The notes under the pieces: generated by a model | What the model saw: the letters and a program-made list of their open reading frames with translations, nothing else | The model's database searches: none | Told to the model about the DNA's origin: nothing | Shown here: positions 1 to 10,500 of the stretch, piece by piece | Position numbering within the stretch: the stretch's first letter is position 1 | Layout: every line of letters begins with the position of its first letter | Source: Nitzschia sp. pyKryTriq1 | Lineage: Eukaryota > Bacillariophyta > Bacillariophyceae > Bacillariales > Bacillariaceae | DNA: 64,000 nucleotides | Assembly: GCA_956465555.1 (NCBI GenBank) | Contig: OY101120.1 | Location: 1,792,001 to 1,856,000, forward strand | Reading direction: 5' to 3' | Program-made: the position numbers and the translations under genes

Positions 1-311
1 CCTTTGGTATTCAAAGGACTACGAAAGTGAACGATCGATTGTCCCATCACCCATTGCTGCCGCGAGCTTGTGTCAAAGATTGCATCATTACTGAACATGT
101 CACTGCATTTGGCGTCGCGAGTCATCTCGTATTCCGGATCGAGTCTACATTGGTACCGGTTTTTCCCAATGCCAGGTTGAGCTTCAGCCAGTGCCACTCA
201 CTGCTGAAGCAGATTCAGGAGGCACTGAGAGAGCAATAGAGGTGGGATATTACCTGACGGTCTATTTTATGGACCTGCTTTGAGTGTCCAAGGTGCTGTC
301 GATGCCCGGGC

Positions 312-626
312 CTTATAGGCCTTCCAAACCTGATGGGAGGTGCCCTTGCAAGCTTCCTCTAGGGCTGGGGTCTGATCAAGAACCCGTGGGCGCGGTCATC
401 TCCTCTTACCTCGTCAGAGTTCTGTGTCCCCAAGACCAATACTATTGAGTGGAAGCTGATCTTAGGTGCCTTATGCTTTGGTATTGGCTGGGCGACTGCT
501 GGTCTTTGTCCTGGGCCAGCAACCTTCCTCGCTGCATCTGGAACGAAACCAGTTCTTGCATTCTGGTGGCCGTTCTTTTACATCGGCGCCTTTGGTGCAC
601 AGAAACTGAAGGACCGCACTTGCTAA
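312..626 (+). pseudogene. DUF6691 / YeeE-YedE-like membrane protein fragment, interrupted
   Basis: This frame reads as the C-terminal half of a DUF6691 protein, a short relative of the YedE/YeeE sulfur-compound transporters of bacteria. Visible marks are the MGGALAS turn near 330-350, the FGIGWATAGLCPGPA signature near 480-525, which is the family hallmark, and a last hydrophobic helix ending near 600. The frame is coherent across the whole stretch but is crossed by one TAG at 360-362, between the two conserved blocks. No intron of reasonable length removes that stop: the only flanking GT-AG pair that uses the CTCTAG acceptor changes the frame. The N-terminal half lies upstream or in bases 1-311, where I cannot assemble a frame. 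Either a decayed host gene or a sequence error; the bacterial-type family suggests past transfer, which is inference. Confidence 0.55.
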
Positions 627-644
627 CCCGACAATTTCTCTCCG

Positions 645-1491
645 TTCTTCCTCGTAAATCCTGGAATATACTTGTACCAACACTCTACCGTATTCCTATC
701 ACTTAAACGGCAAAACAATATAGCATAACACTCCAAGGCAAAAAGTTATACAAAGTTCCTAGTGCTTAGAGAGGTTTTGAAAGACGGGACTGTGGTTCTT
801 GTCTGCCCTCGCCGCTCGACCTATTTATTACTTTTTGGTTTCGCTCTACTTCTTTGGGCTGGTGGATCATTTATCATTTCGTCTTCCTCTCGTCTCTACC
901 GGTAACTCTACATACACGAGCAGCTCGTTGTAGCGTACGGTACGTAGGGGATTCCCCGTGGTCTACAAGATGGGTGCAGTAGAATTGTGAGTAAACTACA
1001 GATTACCCCGCCTGTTGGATGGGTAGAAAATGGATGCTGCACATACAGTAGAAGATAATACCGCTACTAGGGATACCGTTACAGTAGCGAAAAAGATTCT
1101 CAGTAAATTCGGGATTGTGCGTTTCGCGGTGAAAATAAGTGCATTTTTACTTATGGCTGGCTTTAGTTAAATACCATATCATACCACTTTTACCATGTAT
1201 TTTCAGAAATAGGGCACTTTATTAGGTTTGGAGAATCATCACGCATATATATATATATATATTATTTTACTCGTAATAATAATGAATGGAACACGAAAGA
1301 AGCAAAATAATCTCCGCGCATTGCGATGATGGCGTCGGCGAATTCGTCACCCCGTGAAAAATCCAAATAAAAAGTCCAAAAATGCAATCTCTTTTCTTTG
1401 AACCACTGTCACTTTTTTCCGAGAGAGCATCATTGCTTCACAAAGCCGACAGAAGCATACACACATACAGTATCAATATTTATACGCTAAG
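645..1491. other. intergenic stretch with an AT microsatellite
   Basis: No gene is supported here. It holds an (AT)n run at about 1245-1263 and GTAC-containing words near 940-950. Base composition is more AT-rich than the flanking genes, as expected of untranslated and promoter DNA. Confidence 0.5.
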
Positions 1492-1956
1492 ATGAACAGT
1501 CAATCGGCCCCCCTTTTCACACAACATGATTGTATTGATCCATCTTCTATCAAAAGATGTTGGTCGTCTACCGCCGTTGGCCAGACGGAATGGCAGTGCG
1601 ACAGCTTTTCGTGTCGAGCTTTTCCGGTCATCTCTCGAAGCGATATGTCTAATCATTGTCATCTGCTTGGTGCGGGACTTTCGTCGTTATTGTTTGATAT
1701 TTCGGAGGATGAATCTTTGGTCTCGAGAGAAAAGGGCACAGGGGCTTTGGATGATATTCTCAACTTCCGCCTACCGCCAAGAAGGAAAAATGAGAACAAT
1801 CCAATTGCAAAAAATTTGTTGACGAGCCAAGCCAATTGGGCCTCAATGCCGTCTTCACCGAGGGCGCTAAAGTCGAAGTTTCAAGAGCACAGCCACAAGA
1901 ACGCCGAGCTCCAACCAAGCAAACGCCAAAAAAACTTTTTTCCGGACTGCTCGTGA
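1492..1956 (+). CDS. hypothetical protein, 154 aa
   Basis: An ATG-started frame of 154 codons that I do not recognise. It is Ser-rich, has a short acidic hydrophobic patch around residues 64-75 (SSLLFDISEDES) and a basic Lys/Arg tail near residues 130-148 that could serve as a nuclear signal. It has no signal peptide and no membrane segment. A shorter competing frame overlaps on the same strand and there is no homology signal I can cite, so it may be chance. In its favour are isolation from other genes and a stretch of AT-rich leader DNA before the ATG. It is convergent with the PPR gene, whose stop lies 116 bp away. Confidence 0.35.
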   Translation: MNSQSAPLFTQHDCIDPSSIKRCWSSTAVGQTEWQCDSFSCRAFPVISRSDMSNHCHLLGAGLSSLLFDISEDESLVSREKGTGALDDILNFRLPPRRKNENNPIAKNLLTSQANWASMPSSPRALKSKFQEHSHKNAELQPSKRQKNFFPDCS

Positions 1957-2071
1957 CGATGACGACACTCTAGTAGTTTTGCTTCGTGTAACGTGATTAG
2001 CTAATATTTCAGCAAGAAATCTTGTTTATGCACATAGGCATCGCCAGTCTCGAGGAATTTGGGTATGACAA

Positions 2072-4512
2072 TTACTTTTGTGAAATCAGATCCTCATCGT
2101 CTTCTATCTGATTGACAAACTTCATTGACGCTTCCTCTTCTTTTCCCGAATCTTGCGGCTTGAATGTTTGTCCTACCTTGTTCGCCAGTTTCACAGCTTT
2201 CTTGAAAGCTTCATTGAGGACAGCAACGCCATAAAAGTTGTAGCCATCTTCCTGCATAGATTCCATTAGCTTGAGAGCGCGGAGTGGTTGTCCGGTCCGC
2301 TCGTACGCAGCGACAGTTGCCGTGAAGAGGTCAACATCAGGCTTGAATCCGGCTTCTCTCATCTTTACCAAGAACGCCTCGGCAGTAATGGGCTGCATCA
2401 TGGAAGCGAAGAAATTGATAATGATGTTGTAAGTCTGTCTGTTTGGTCGACCATTCTCTCCTGCGAACTTTGACTTCATCAGTTTGTAAACCAAAATGGC
2501 TCTTTCTATATCGGCCCGGGATTTCCCTTCGGCCTGAGCAATCAAAACTGTATTAAATGTAGCAGCATTGGGTGACAGTTCTTCCTTCATCATCTTTCGA
2601 AGCAGCAGTAAAGCGCGCTCTGGTTGCCGTGCTTTGCGGCAGCAACTAATGGCGGCACCGTATATTATTTCATTGGGCTCAAAACCATCTTCTTTGAGCT
2701 TGCGAAAGACCTTACTCGCACTATCAATGCAACCAACTCGTTCGCAAGCAGTCATGAGAGATCCATATGTGATAAGCGTCCGCTCGATGTTGGTTTCTTC
2801 TATTTCATCCAGCAGTTTGAGGGCTTGGTCCAGGTCGTAAGCTTCAGCGCAGGCCCTGATAGCGGCGTTGTAGACTTGAATGTTGGGTTTGACGAAGTCT
2901 GGGTGGTTCTTTGTAATCTCGAGTAGTTGTAATGCCTTCTTTTGAGGCTCGGGCATGTTTATCGGACGCTTGCCCTTCCCCTCGCTTGCACATGCAGTGG
3001 CGCAAGCTCCGATCACTGCTGCCAAGGTGACCTCGTTTGGCTGCACGTCGTCCTTTCGCATCCTATCTAGCAAAAATAGAGCGTCTCTCCATTGACCAGC
3101 ATATTCACACCCAGTAATTGCCGATGTGTAAGCTACAACATCTGGCTTGATTCCAGTTTCAGTTGCGAATTCTTCCAGTAAGCGGATGCCCTCTCGCCAA
3201 GCCCCTCCCCGTGCACAAGCAGATATGGCCAATCGATATGCTACGGCATCTGGTCCGCTCAGTGGCTTTCTGCCGTCATATCGTTGATGTCTTGTTGTTT
3301 GCTTGTTTGATTGAGAAAGTGACTTCATCGTATCCAAGTAACGTATAGCTTCGTCGGCTAGTCCGAGCTGTTGACAAGCATGTAAGCAGGAGGTAATCGA
3401 TAGACCATCCAACTCCAATCCACTCTCCGTCATTTCTCTGGCGTACTTCAGTACTAATTCCCATTGTTCGGACTTCTCGCATGCAGCTAATACAGTGCCA
3501 TATGTGACATCATCCGGAGATGGTACCAGATAGGATGAAGTATTGTTGGATACCGCGTCCTCCATTCGTGTTAGGATGCTGATTGCGTTTTCCCAGTCAC
3601 CAGCTTGAGCACAAGCTGAAATTGCCGCATTGAAGCCTACTACATTCATAGGTAGTTCATTCTCTTCTACAGCTTCGCGCAGTAGCCTCAGAGCTTGTTC
3701 TGGTTCTGGTGGTTGTGAACGCGCACACGCTGATATGGCCGAAGAATACACAACGGCATTGGGAAGAATACCATACTCATTCTGTACTCCAAAGATTGAC
3801 ATGATGATATCAAAATGAATGAGTGTCACAATCTACTTTGGACTATCCCTTGTCAGTTTTCATCACTACTCACCTTCATGGTATTCAATAGTTTTAGAGC
3901 TTGACTTGAGTTTCTGTCTCGATTGCACGCGTTCATCAAAGCACCAAACGTGAAAACATTGGGTGTCAGGCCATGTTTCTCAACGCCACTCTCAAAAATT
4001 TCAAAGGCTTGTTGGAGCCGTGTTGGTATTGCCCGACTGCAGGCATCGATCACGCCATTCATGAGTCTTATCGAAGGTCGATCGACGTCGTGATAAAGCG
4101 ACAAGGCCTCGTCAGTTTTTCCTGACCGGCCCAACTTAACTATTGTGTTTTCTAGGTCGCGAAAATTCTGCATTCGAGGAGGCGAAACATCATAAGATTG
4201 GACGACCATTTTTCTCTTGTCCATTTGAAGGGATGATGATAAGTCGCCTGTATTGATGTTGGCCGATCGTGAAACAGCATTCCGCGGCCGTCTTGTCGGT
4301 GGCGTCCCCGACTGGAGTCCCTCCGACGCCGACAAAAATAACACGCAAAATAGAAAAACCCGGTGCTTTCGTTTGCGTTCCAAATAATTCATTCTGACGG
4401 TTGAGCGAAAGATAGAGGAGCTAGTGCTGAATACCTTAAGGATCAAGCTGTCGAGCAGTTTCGTGTGTCTGCTCCTTACTTGGTGTACTGTAGGCTTGCT
4501 GTTGTCATCCAT
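2072..4512 (-). CDS. pentatricopeptide repeat (PPR) protein, two exons
   Basis: A 782-residue PPR protein, which would bind organellar RNA in a sequence-specific way. Exon 1 is 4512-3874 and exon 2 is 3781-2072; the 92-bp intron (GTGAGT donor, TACAG acceptor) is phase 0 and joins LLNTMK to NEYGILPNAV, restoring one PPR unit. About fifteen degenerate 35-residue units follow one another from about residue 110 on, with the usual VVYSSAISACAR, VTYGSLMTACERVG and IIYGAAISCCRKA helices. No DYW, SMR or endonuclease domain is seen at the C terminus. An internal Met at residue 41 is followed by a basic segment and a hydrophobic run (RVFLFCVLFLSASEG) that would be a signal peptide if translation began there (4392); a plastid destination is then plausible but unproven. 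Confidence 0.88.
3782..3873 (-). other. intron of the PPR gene
   Basis: GTGAGT at the 5' end and GTACAG at the 3' end, phase 0. The unspliced frame reads on for a few codons and stops, while removal joins two halves of a PPR unit. Confidence 0.8.
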
Positions 4513-5035
4513 CTTCCTTCTTCGTCCTTGGCCGCTCTACCGGTATCTTGCTTGGCAACAGAGAAAAGACAAGAAGGCGGCGGCTACGGCGGAATGACAT
4601 CCGTGAGTTGAAAAAGTGGAAGACGCGTGGAAATCCATCTTCAACTTCCGATGACGGTCGGACGATAGAAATTCGCAAGAAAATCAATAAGTCGATTTCT
4701 CTTATTATCTCGACGAAAGATATGTCGCTGCGACGTCAGTCGTGGGTCCTATTTAAGGGACCCGGGGCCTCTATGGGCTTATACATACATTCCAGCTGGT
4801 CTTGGGCGATCCCGTCTATCGTGACTGTTTCTTGCCGCGCTTCACGCCTACCGGTACAGTACAGTATTCGTACGGTAGACAGTACCTGGTAGTGTACACT
4901 TGGCGAAAAAGCGTCACGATCGAAGAAGTGGTCGATGGTGCTCACTGCTCACAATCTCCCACCATAAATCACAGCTGCTGCTGACTGCTGATAGCTTCCA
5001 ACATTCAATCTTCCAAGCCATTGTATTGCTACAAT
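4513..5035. promoter_or_regulatory. divergent promoter region with a GTAC cluster
   Basis: The PPR gene and the DUF6824 gene are transcribed away from each other across about 520 bp. A dense GTAC-rich patch (CCGGTACAGTACAGTATTCG and onwards) lies at about 4848-4900. No TATA box is certain. Confidence 0.4.
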
Positions 5036-5713
5036 ATGATATACGGAAGCCTCGCCAAACATGATTTGCTCGCTGAGGTCTCAGAAGATGATGAGGAAAG
5101 CGCTGCTGGTGCCGCTACTAGCAGCTGCTACCCTCCCGCAGATTTTGTTCCTGGACCGAATGATGTAGTTTGCGCTCGTGGAAAGAGTTTCTGGGACCAC
5201 GTGGGCAACCAACGATACCGCACCTTGATTGGAGCGGCCACCGACAAGTATTCATCAAGCACCAATAAACTCGAAAAGACATTGGTTGTTTCCGAAATCG
5301 TCGAAGCTGTCCAAAAGCAACAAGGTCGCTTTGTGAAGAAAGAAAAGAAAGGAGGACCTTGGGTGGTTGTGGACGAAATCTTTGCTAGAGAAAAGGTGGG
5401 CCAAAGTCTTCGTGATGGACTACACGACAAGTACAAGAGCAGTACAAAAGCGAAGAAGCAACGACGAGCTACTGTCAACGAAAAATTCAACGGCGATATT
5501 GAGAGGGTGATCCACTCTAATCAAGTTGTTTCCCAGCGAATTGATGACCTGACCCGCGAAGTCGAAAAGAACGGTGCCATGGCAAGTGATTTCTCGATTA
5601 TTAAACTCTTTAGTCGAGCAAACTCGGATATTTTGGAAACCATCAAGAAGGACACGTCTATGTTGGATAGGTTCCAGAACGCCACAGTTGCCGCCAACAA
5701 CGAAAGTGATTGA
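5036..5713 (+). CDS. DUF6824-domain protein, 225 aa
   Basis: A member of DUF6824, a domain of unknown function that is multiplied in diatoms. The domain spans about residues 40-130: it opens with PGPNDVVCARGKSFWDHVGN, continues with a YRTLI helix, a Tyr-Ser-rich linker, a Lys-rich helix (KLEKTLVVSEIVEAV), the GRFVK strand with the conserved Trp of GPWVVVDE, and ends with AREKVGQSLRDGLHDKYKSS. The remaining C terminus is predicted helical. The frame extends upstream of the first ATG with no other Met, so the start is the ATG at 5036. A second family member lies at 46535-47584. The arrangement of basic helices around a small core invites a DNA-binding guess, but nothing here proves it. Confidence 0.85.
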   Translation: MIYGSLAKHDLLAEVSEDDEESAAGAATSSCYPPADFVPGPNDVVCARGKSFWDHVGNQRYRTLIGAATDKYSSSTNKLEKTLVVSEIVEAVQKQQGRFVKKEKKGGPWVVVDEIFAREKVGQSLRDGLHDKYKSSTKAKKQRRATVNEKFNGDIERVIHSNQVVSQRIDDLTREVEKNGAMASDFSIIKLFSRANSDILETIKKDTSMLDRFQNATVAANNESD

Positions 5714-6214
5714 AGGGGAGGACGACTGGATCTTAAATGAGAGGAGCATAATATGTAGCAACGTCTGCACCTTATGAGAAGGAACTACCGGGACATGGTA
5801 CTCCTTTTCTATGGCCGATGACTTCGCGTGCTCTCAATTTGCTTCGTGGGGAAGGGATTATGAACCCACCCACAATGGATGGGTTCCACGCAGCTGTATT
5901 TTAAAATGGAAAGCATGGTACTCCATGCCCCACCAAGCGTTGCGAGCCAACTCGAAGTACTGTACAGCTTGGAGTATGTCTCTCTCGTAGGATCTACCAG
6001 CCAACCTCCGCGATTGGCTGGTTGTACTGCGACCCATGTAACAACCTCTACACTTTAAACTACTATGATCAACATCCTGTAGCAGCATTGCATAATAGAT
6101 CGTAATGTATACTGTACTAGGCTGCCTCGGCGGCTGGTGGATTCATCCATTGAAGCCCTGCTCTGCGATGTACTCAGTGCGGGGTTTCCTCTGCAACCTC
6201 TAACACCAGCAGCA
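5714..6214. other. intergenic, convergent
   Basis: About 500 bp between two converging genes. It holds no frame I would defend, no repeat and no RNA gene that I can see. Confidence 0.4.
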
Positions 6215-6859
6215 CTACAGTGGATTTTCTTCTAGCCATTTCTTTTGTGCGTCTGTGAGATAGGGCAGTGGGCCCATATCTGTAATCTCCACCTCAAAGT
6301 ATAGTGTTGCCTTGGGGGGAATGGATGCTCCCGCACCACGATCGCCATACCCAATATCCGAAGGCACCACAATGCGTCGAATCTCTCCCACTTTCATGTC
6401 CACTAGCGACAAATCCCACCCCTTGATCACTCGTCCAATACCGACAATGACTGGGAGTGGTTGACCCAAGAAGCCAGTGTTACTATCCACTTGCTTTCCT
6501 CCATCTTCCCCGAATCCACCTGTCCATAGCGTGTACTTGGCGTAGATTTGCTGGCCGCGGATGGGTGGCTGTCCTTGACCTTGTTGAAGAATTTTGTATT
6601 GGAGACCTTGCGGTCCAGGTTGAAAGTCGGAAAGATCCGACAAGTAAGACTTGACGGCACTACTACTTTGTTCTGCCCACACAGGTTGGCTGTTTCCAGC
6701 AATAGCGACACCTGTCGCAACTGATACAGCGATGTTCAACCCCCCTGACAAGGTCTGGCGCCGACCAAAATCCTCCACAGTCCAGCAGGAGACGAAGGCG
6801 AGGGGGATTTGACAGCTGAAAACTGAAATTATGGCTAGTAATAATCGTGTCCCTTTCAT
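6215..6859 (-). CDS. FKBP-type peptidyl-prolyl isomerase, thylakoid lumen
   Basis: A 214-residue FKBP that would isomerise Xaa-Pro bonds during folding in the thylakoid lumen. The presequence is three-part: a signal peptide ending QIPLA before FVSCW (residues 1-22, matching the diatom rule of an aromatic residue after cleavage), a short transit segment, then a twin-arginine motif (GRRQ, residues 32-35) with a hydrophobic stretch and a VWA cleavage site at about 60-62. The FKBP domain covers about 85-207, with GQQIYAKYTLW, the VIVGIGRVIKGWDLSL core holding the binding-pocket Val-Ile-Trp, IPSDIGYGDRG-like and YFEVEITDM strands. The frame continues upstream with only a GTG, so the ATG at 6859 is the start. 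A second lumenal FKBP lies at 18073-18870. Confidence 0.92.
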   Translation of the reverse strand: MKGTRLLLAIISVFSCQIPLAFVSCWTVEDFGRRQTLSGGLNIAVSVATGVAIAGNSQPVWAEQSSSAVKSYLSDLSDFQPGPQGLQYKILQQGQGQPPIRGQQIYAKYTLWTGGFGEDGGKQVDSNTGFLGQPLPVIVGIGRVIKGWDLSLVDMKVGEIRRIVVPSDIGYGDRGAGASIPPKATLYFEVEITDMGPLPYLTDAQKKWLEENPL

Positions 6860-7570
6860 CTTCGAATCTTGTTTCGTAAACACTGTTTCTTTGCAGAAAG
6901 AATACAGGTGGGAGAAGAGTATGGATAATAATACTGTAGACGAAAGGGAATGAATTAATCAACAACTGTGGTCTAGTCGGTTGTCGGCCATCTTTTGAAA
7001 AACTTTGAACTTGGCGGTACCGGTACTTGTACTCGTACGGCGTACTCTAGTGTACCGGTAGAGTAAAGAGGTGCGATGAATGAAGAATCAAGGATAACTT
7101 ACTCACGATCGTCTGTTTCTGGTGATCGTTCGTCGTCCGTCGTCGTCGTATCTTTCCGACTAAATGGACTTCAAATTCGTCGGCGGACGGACCTCGAGCC
7201 GGCCAGCATAATTTTTGAAGCGCTGTTTCGACTGTTTTTGCCACCTGGAAGAAAAAAATAATGATTAACAGAAGAAGAGTACTGGTACGAATAATACACG
7301 AGTATGCATGGCCGACGATGATGATGCATGATGCCCAGAGGGGTCTGATGATGATGCCCGCCCAATAACCCGCTTTGCTTTCCAGCCAAAATAACGAGTG
7401 ATACATACTCCTAGTCTGCAAACGCAAGACCGTGAACTTCTTATACTGTAGTTACGAGAGAGAACGGGGAAACACAACGACGTTAGGGAACACCGTGTCG
7501 CTAGTAGACCGAGAAATTTCAAAAAAGATCTTTGCCTGCCACGTCGAGTACCAGGTAGTCTACTTCTACA
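6860..7570. promoter_or_regulatory. divergent promoter region
   Basis: About 710 bp between the FKBP gene and the large acidic-protein gene, which point away from each other. It contains the GTAC cluster at 7013-7066 described separately, and otherwise no supported gene. Confidence 0.4.
7013..7066. repeat. GTAC-rich palindromic cluster
   Basis: Overlapping copies of GTAC, GTACCGGTAC and CGTACGGCGTAC within about 50 bp, 150 bp upstream of the FKBP start. The same words recur in many intergenic regions of this window. Confidence 0.6.
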
Positions 7571-10500
7571 ATGAGCATGGCATTCTTGTCCGATACTGGT
7601 AGTAGAAGGCGACAAGGGATGACGGCTCTATGTTTACTCTATTTATTGGTTTCGATTGCAGAGGCGAAACGTTCCTCTGGCTTGGCTGCTTCGTCCTTGC
7701 GACTGCTGCGTGGAGGGTCGAGTGGGGCTGGCGGCGGTGGCGAGAGCAGCGTTGGTGATATTGACGATGACGAGCTGGATGATTATATTGATTTCTTATT
7801 GGCGGCTGCCGAAGACAAGGTGACTGAAGATGAAAACCCTCTGTTCAAGCGCTTTCGTGGATTAGTAGCTGCTGAGCAGCAGCAGGAAACCACCGAGGCC
7901 TTCCTGGAGGAAAAACAACAACAAGACATGGAACGAGGTGAACCGGATGTTGTGATCACAACGTCTTCCGCCATGGAACCTGTACCAGAGCCTACTGAGG
8001 ACTTCATAATAGAAGAAAATGGATCAACTCCGGTGGAAGAAGGTACTCTGGAATTCAGCGAGCCAATTGTTTCAGACGAGACAAACGAACCAGAGGAAGA
8101 GGAAGACTTGCGGCCGTTGGTAGATGATGTCGAGGATGAGGCTCAGCTTGATGAAATGATTGAAGCGCTGGTTGCCACAGTAGAGGAGGTGGCTGCCTCA
8201 GTCTCTTCTTCGGAGCACTTTGATTTGGTAGCTGATGAGGAGGGTCCCGAGGAAGTCTCCTCGGTCGAGGAGATGTTAGAAACCATTGTAGAAGAAGTCA
8301 TGGAAGAAAAGACCGAAGAATTGATCACTGAGGCAGCCGTTGTAGTTGACACATCTTCCAAAGAAGCTATCAAACTCGAGTCAATTCCTGTCGAGATGAG
8401 CCTAGACAAGGAAGAATCCATTGAGAACATTATGACGCAAGATGACTTTCCAGTAGAACTATCCCATAGCCAAGAGGCGGTAGTTAATCAGGAGACAGGA
8501 ACAGATATCCCTATAGGCGAAACTGAGGCACGGGATGGGGCGCCATCACCGATAGTTTTGGAGGATCAAACTGAGACATTTGAGGAACAGCAGCTGCTGA
8601 GTGAAGTGACGATCACACAGCCTGTCGAGATGGCGATGGAGGACCAGGCTGTGCCCGAAATAAGCATTGCGGAAGAAGCCATTATTGCTACTGACGAAGA
8701 GAATGAAATCAAGATCGAAAAATCGACTGATGAGGAGTCTTCTCCTGAGTTCTTTCTGGGTCCATCGGCGGTGGGGAAAAGCCCGCAATTGGTAGAAGAA
8801 GCCATCAGAGAAACCGAGGAGACTGCTGCAGAGCACCTCAAGACGAAGGATGAGCCAGTAGTCCCGGGACACCTCACCGACTTGAAATCCACGTCATCAG
8901 CTCTCCCGAAGAATCCTGTCAAATCCTCATCGGGGTGGGTGCCAGCTACTTATCCCATGTTGAGTAGTACACTGAATGCATGGGGCAAAACGACAGCTCG
9001 CCTCTTGGGCATCAAAGGCGAGGCTGAGAGGAGTACGCCTTCTACTGGAGGGGATTACGTGAAATCATGGGGGAAATTTACCGCTCTACTGATAGGTATA
9101 AAGGATAGGAGCGACACACAGCAAAATAAGGATCCAGCGAGAGACTATGACCGTATATACCAAAAGTATTTTGCGGATTATGTCCCCGATCCGGCAATCT
9201 ACGGCTACCCCGAAGACGAAAAGACCGATTCGGCTGTAGAAGAAGAGTCGGGCGCAAATGCTGGCGAATCCGGGGGTATTTTCTCGGAACCAAAGAAGCA
9301 GGTAGCGGGATTCTGGGGGACACTAGGCAAGCTCATGAATCAAGAAAGGGGCAAACCCTTAGAATTTTTTTCGAGCGAGACTCAGACAACGCAAGATCAT
9401 CATGTGAATGATGTTGGAGCTACAAGTGTCAGCGAAGGGGAAGACATTGCAATCGGAGGCCAGGAACCCGAATCGCCGCTTCAGGACGACGACGAGTGTG
9501 AACAATTTGTCTTCGAGTCGTCCGTGGATGTTGGCGGAAAGGAAGGGGAGAAAGTAGAATCGCCCCGTTTCTTGGACGATGGACTTCATACCTCCACCGA
9601 TGGTAGCGCTGATGGAGACAGTACCGACAATTTGGTGACACCGTCGCCAGACGAATCTTTCGAGGGATCAAAGGAAGAAGAATCCGAGGAACTGTTCGAG
9701 ACGGATTTCGAGGTTCAACTTGCTTCCGAGACGACAGCACCTGAACCTGTGGCCCTCCTTGGTAGTCAAAAGCAGACGGAAGGCGAAGAATCTATTTCTG
9801 AGCAAATCGAAACCGATACAACTGAGCCAATTCCGATGGATGGGGTGCCTAGTAGCTCTTCCGAAACTGTCGAAACAGTTGTCGATAGTATGGCTGATGC
9901 AAAGGATGTTAATTTGGCCGAGGATGCAAAAGACATAGTTGTCGCATCGGTCTCCGAGTTGGATGACTACTACGAAGAGTACGACGATGAGCCACAAGAC
10001 GACACTCTAGACGAGATCGATATCTTCGATGAATCCGGCTATGAATCGGATGTAATTGAAGAAGATTTCGAAGCTATCGAAAGTGAGGATGCTGAATATT
10101 TTGTATACACCGACCCCATCGCCGAAAGGCCAGCTGCATGGGCTCTCGAGACTGAAGCCATGAACTTTTTCTACAAATTCCTGGCCTTGCGTGGGATGGA
10201 GGGGTGGCTAATGATGATCGTTCTTCTTGTCGAATGGTGTCGTGTCTATTTGTCGCCATTTGTAGATTTTGTGAAGTGGGTGTCGTCGGGTGAATTCAGG
10301 TCGACTTCTCCTTTGGATAGCCTGCGAAATGACTTGGTTTCACGTCTACGTGGTGGCTCCGAGGATAGTGACTCTCTCGGTGATGAAAACGTTGGAAGTG
10401 ACGACCCCTCCTCGCCAGGTAAGCAACAACTGTTTGCATCTAGCCCATGCGCGTAAATGAGAAATGGACTAACAACTCAAGACACATTCGTAGATAGCAT

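Noticed and set aside
1-239. A 70-codon frame at the window start
   Set aside because: No family resemblance, and it overlaps what may be the lost upstream part of the DUF6691 gene in another frame.
4548-4984. Frames of 60-114 codons between the PPR and DUF6824 genes
   Set aside because: They lie in a divergent promoter, mutually overlap on both strands and show no domain.
7783-9997. Several minus-strand frames of 70-118 codons across the acidic-protein gene
   Set aside because: Mirror images of Glu/Asp/Ser codons; no independent signal.
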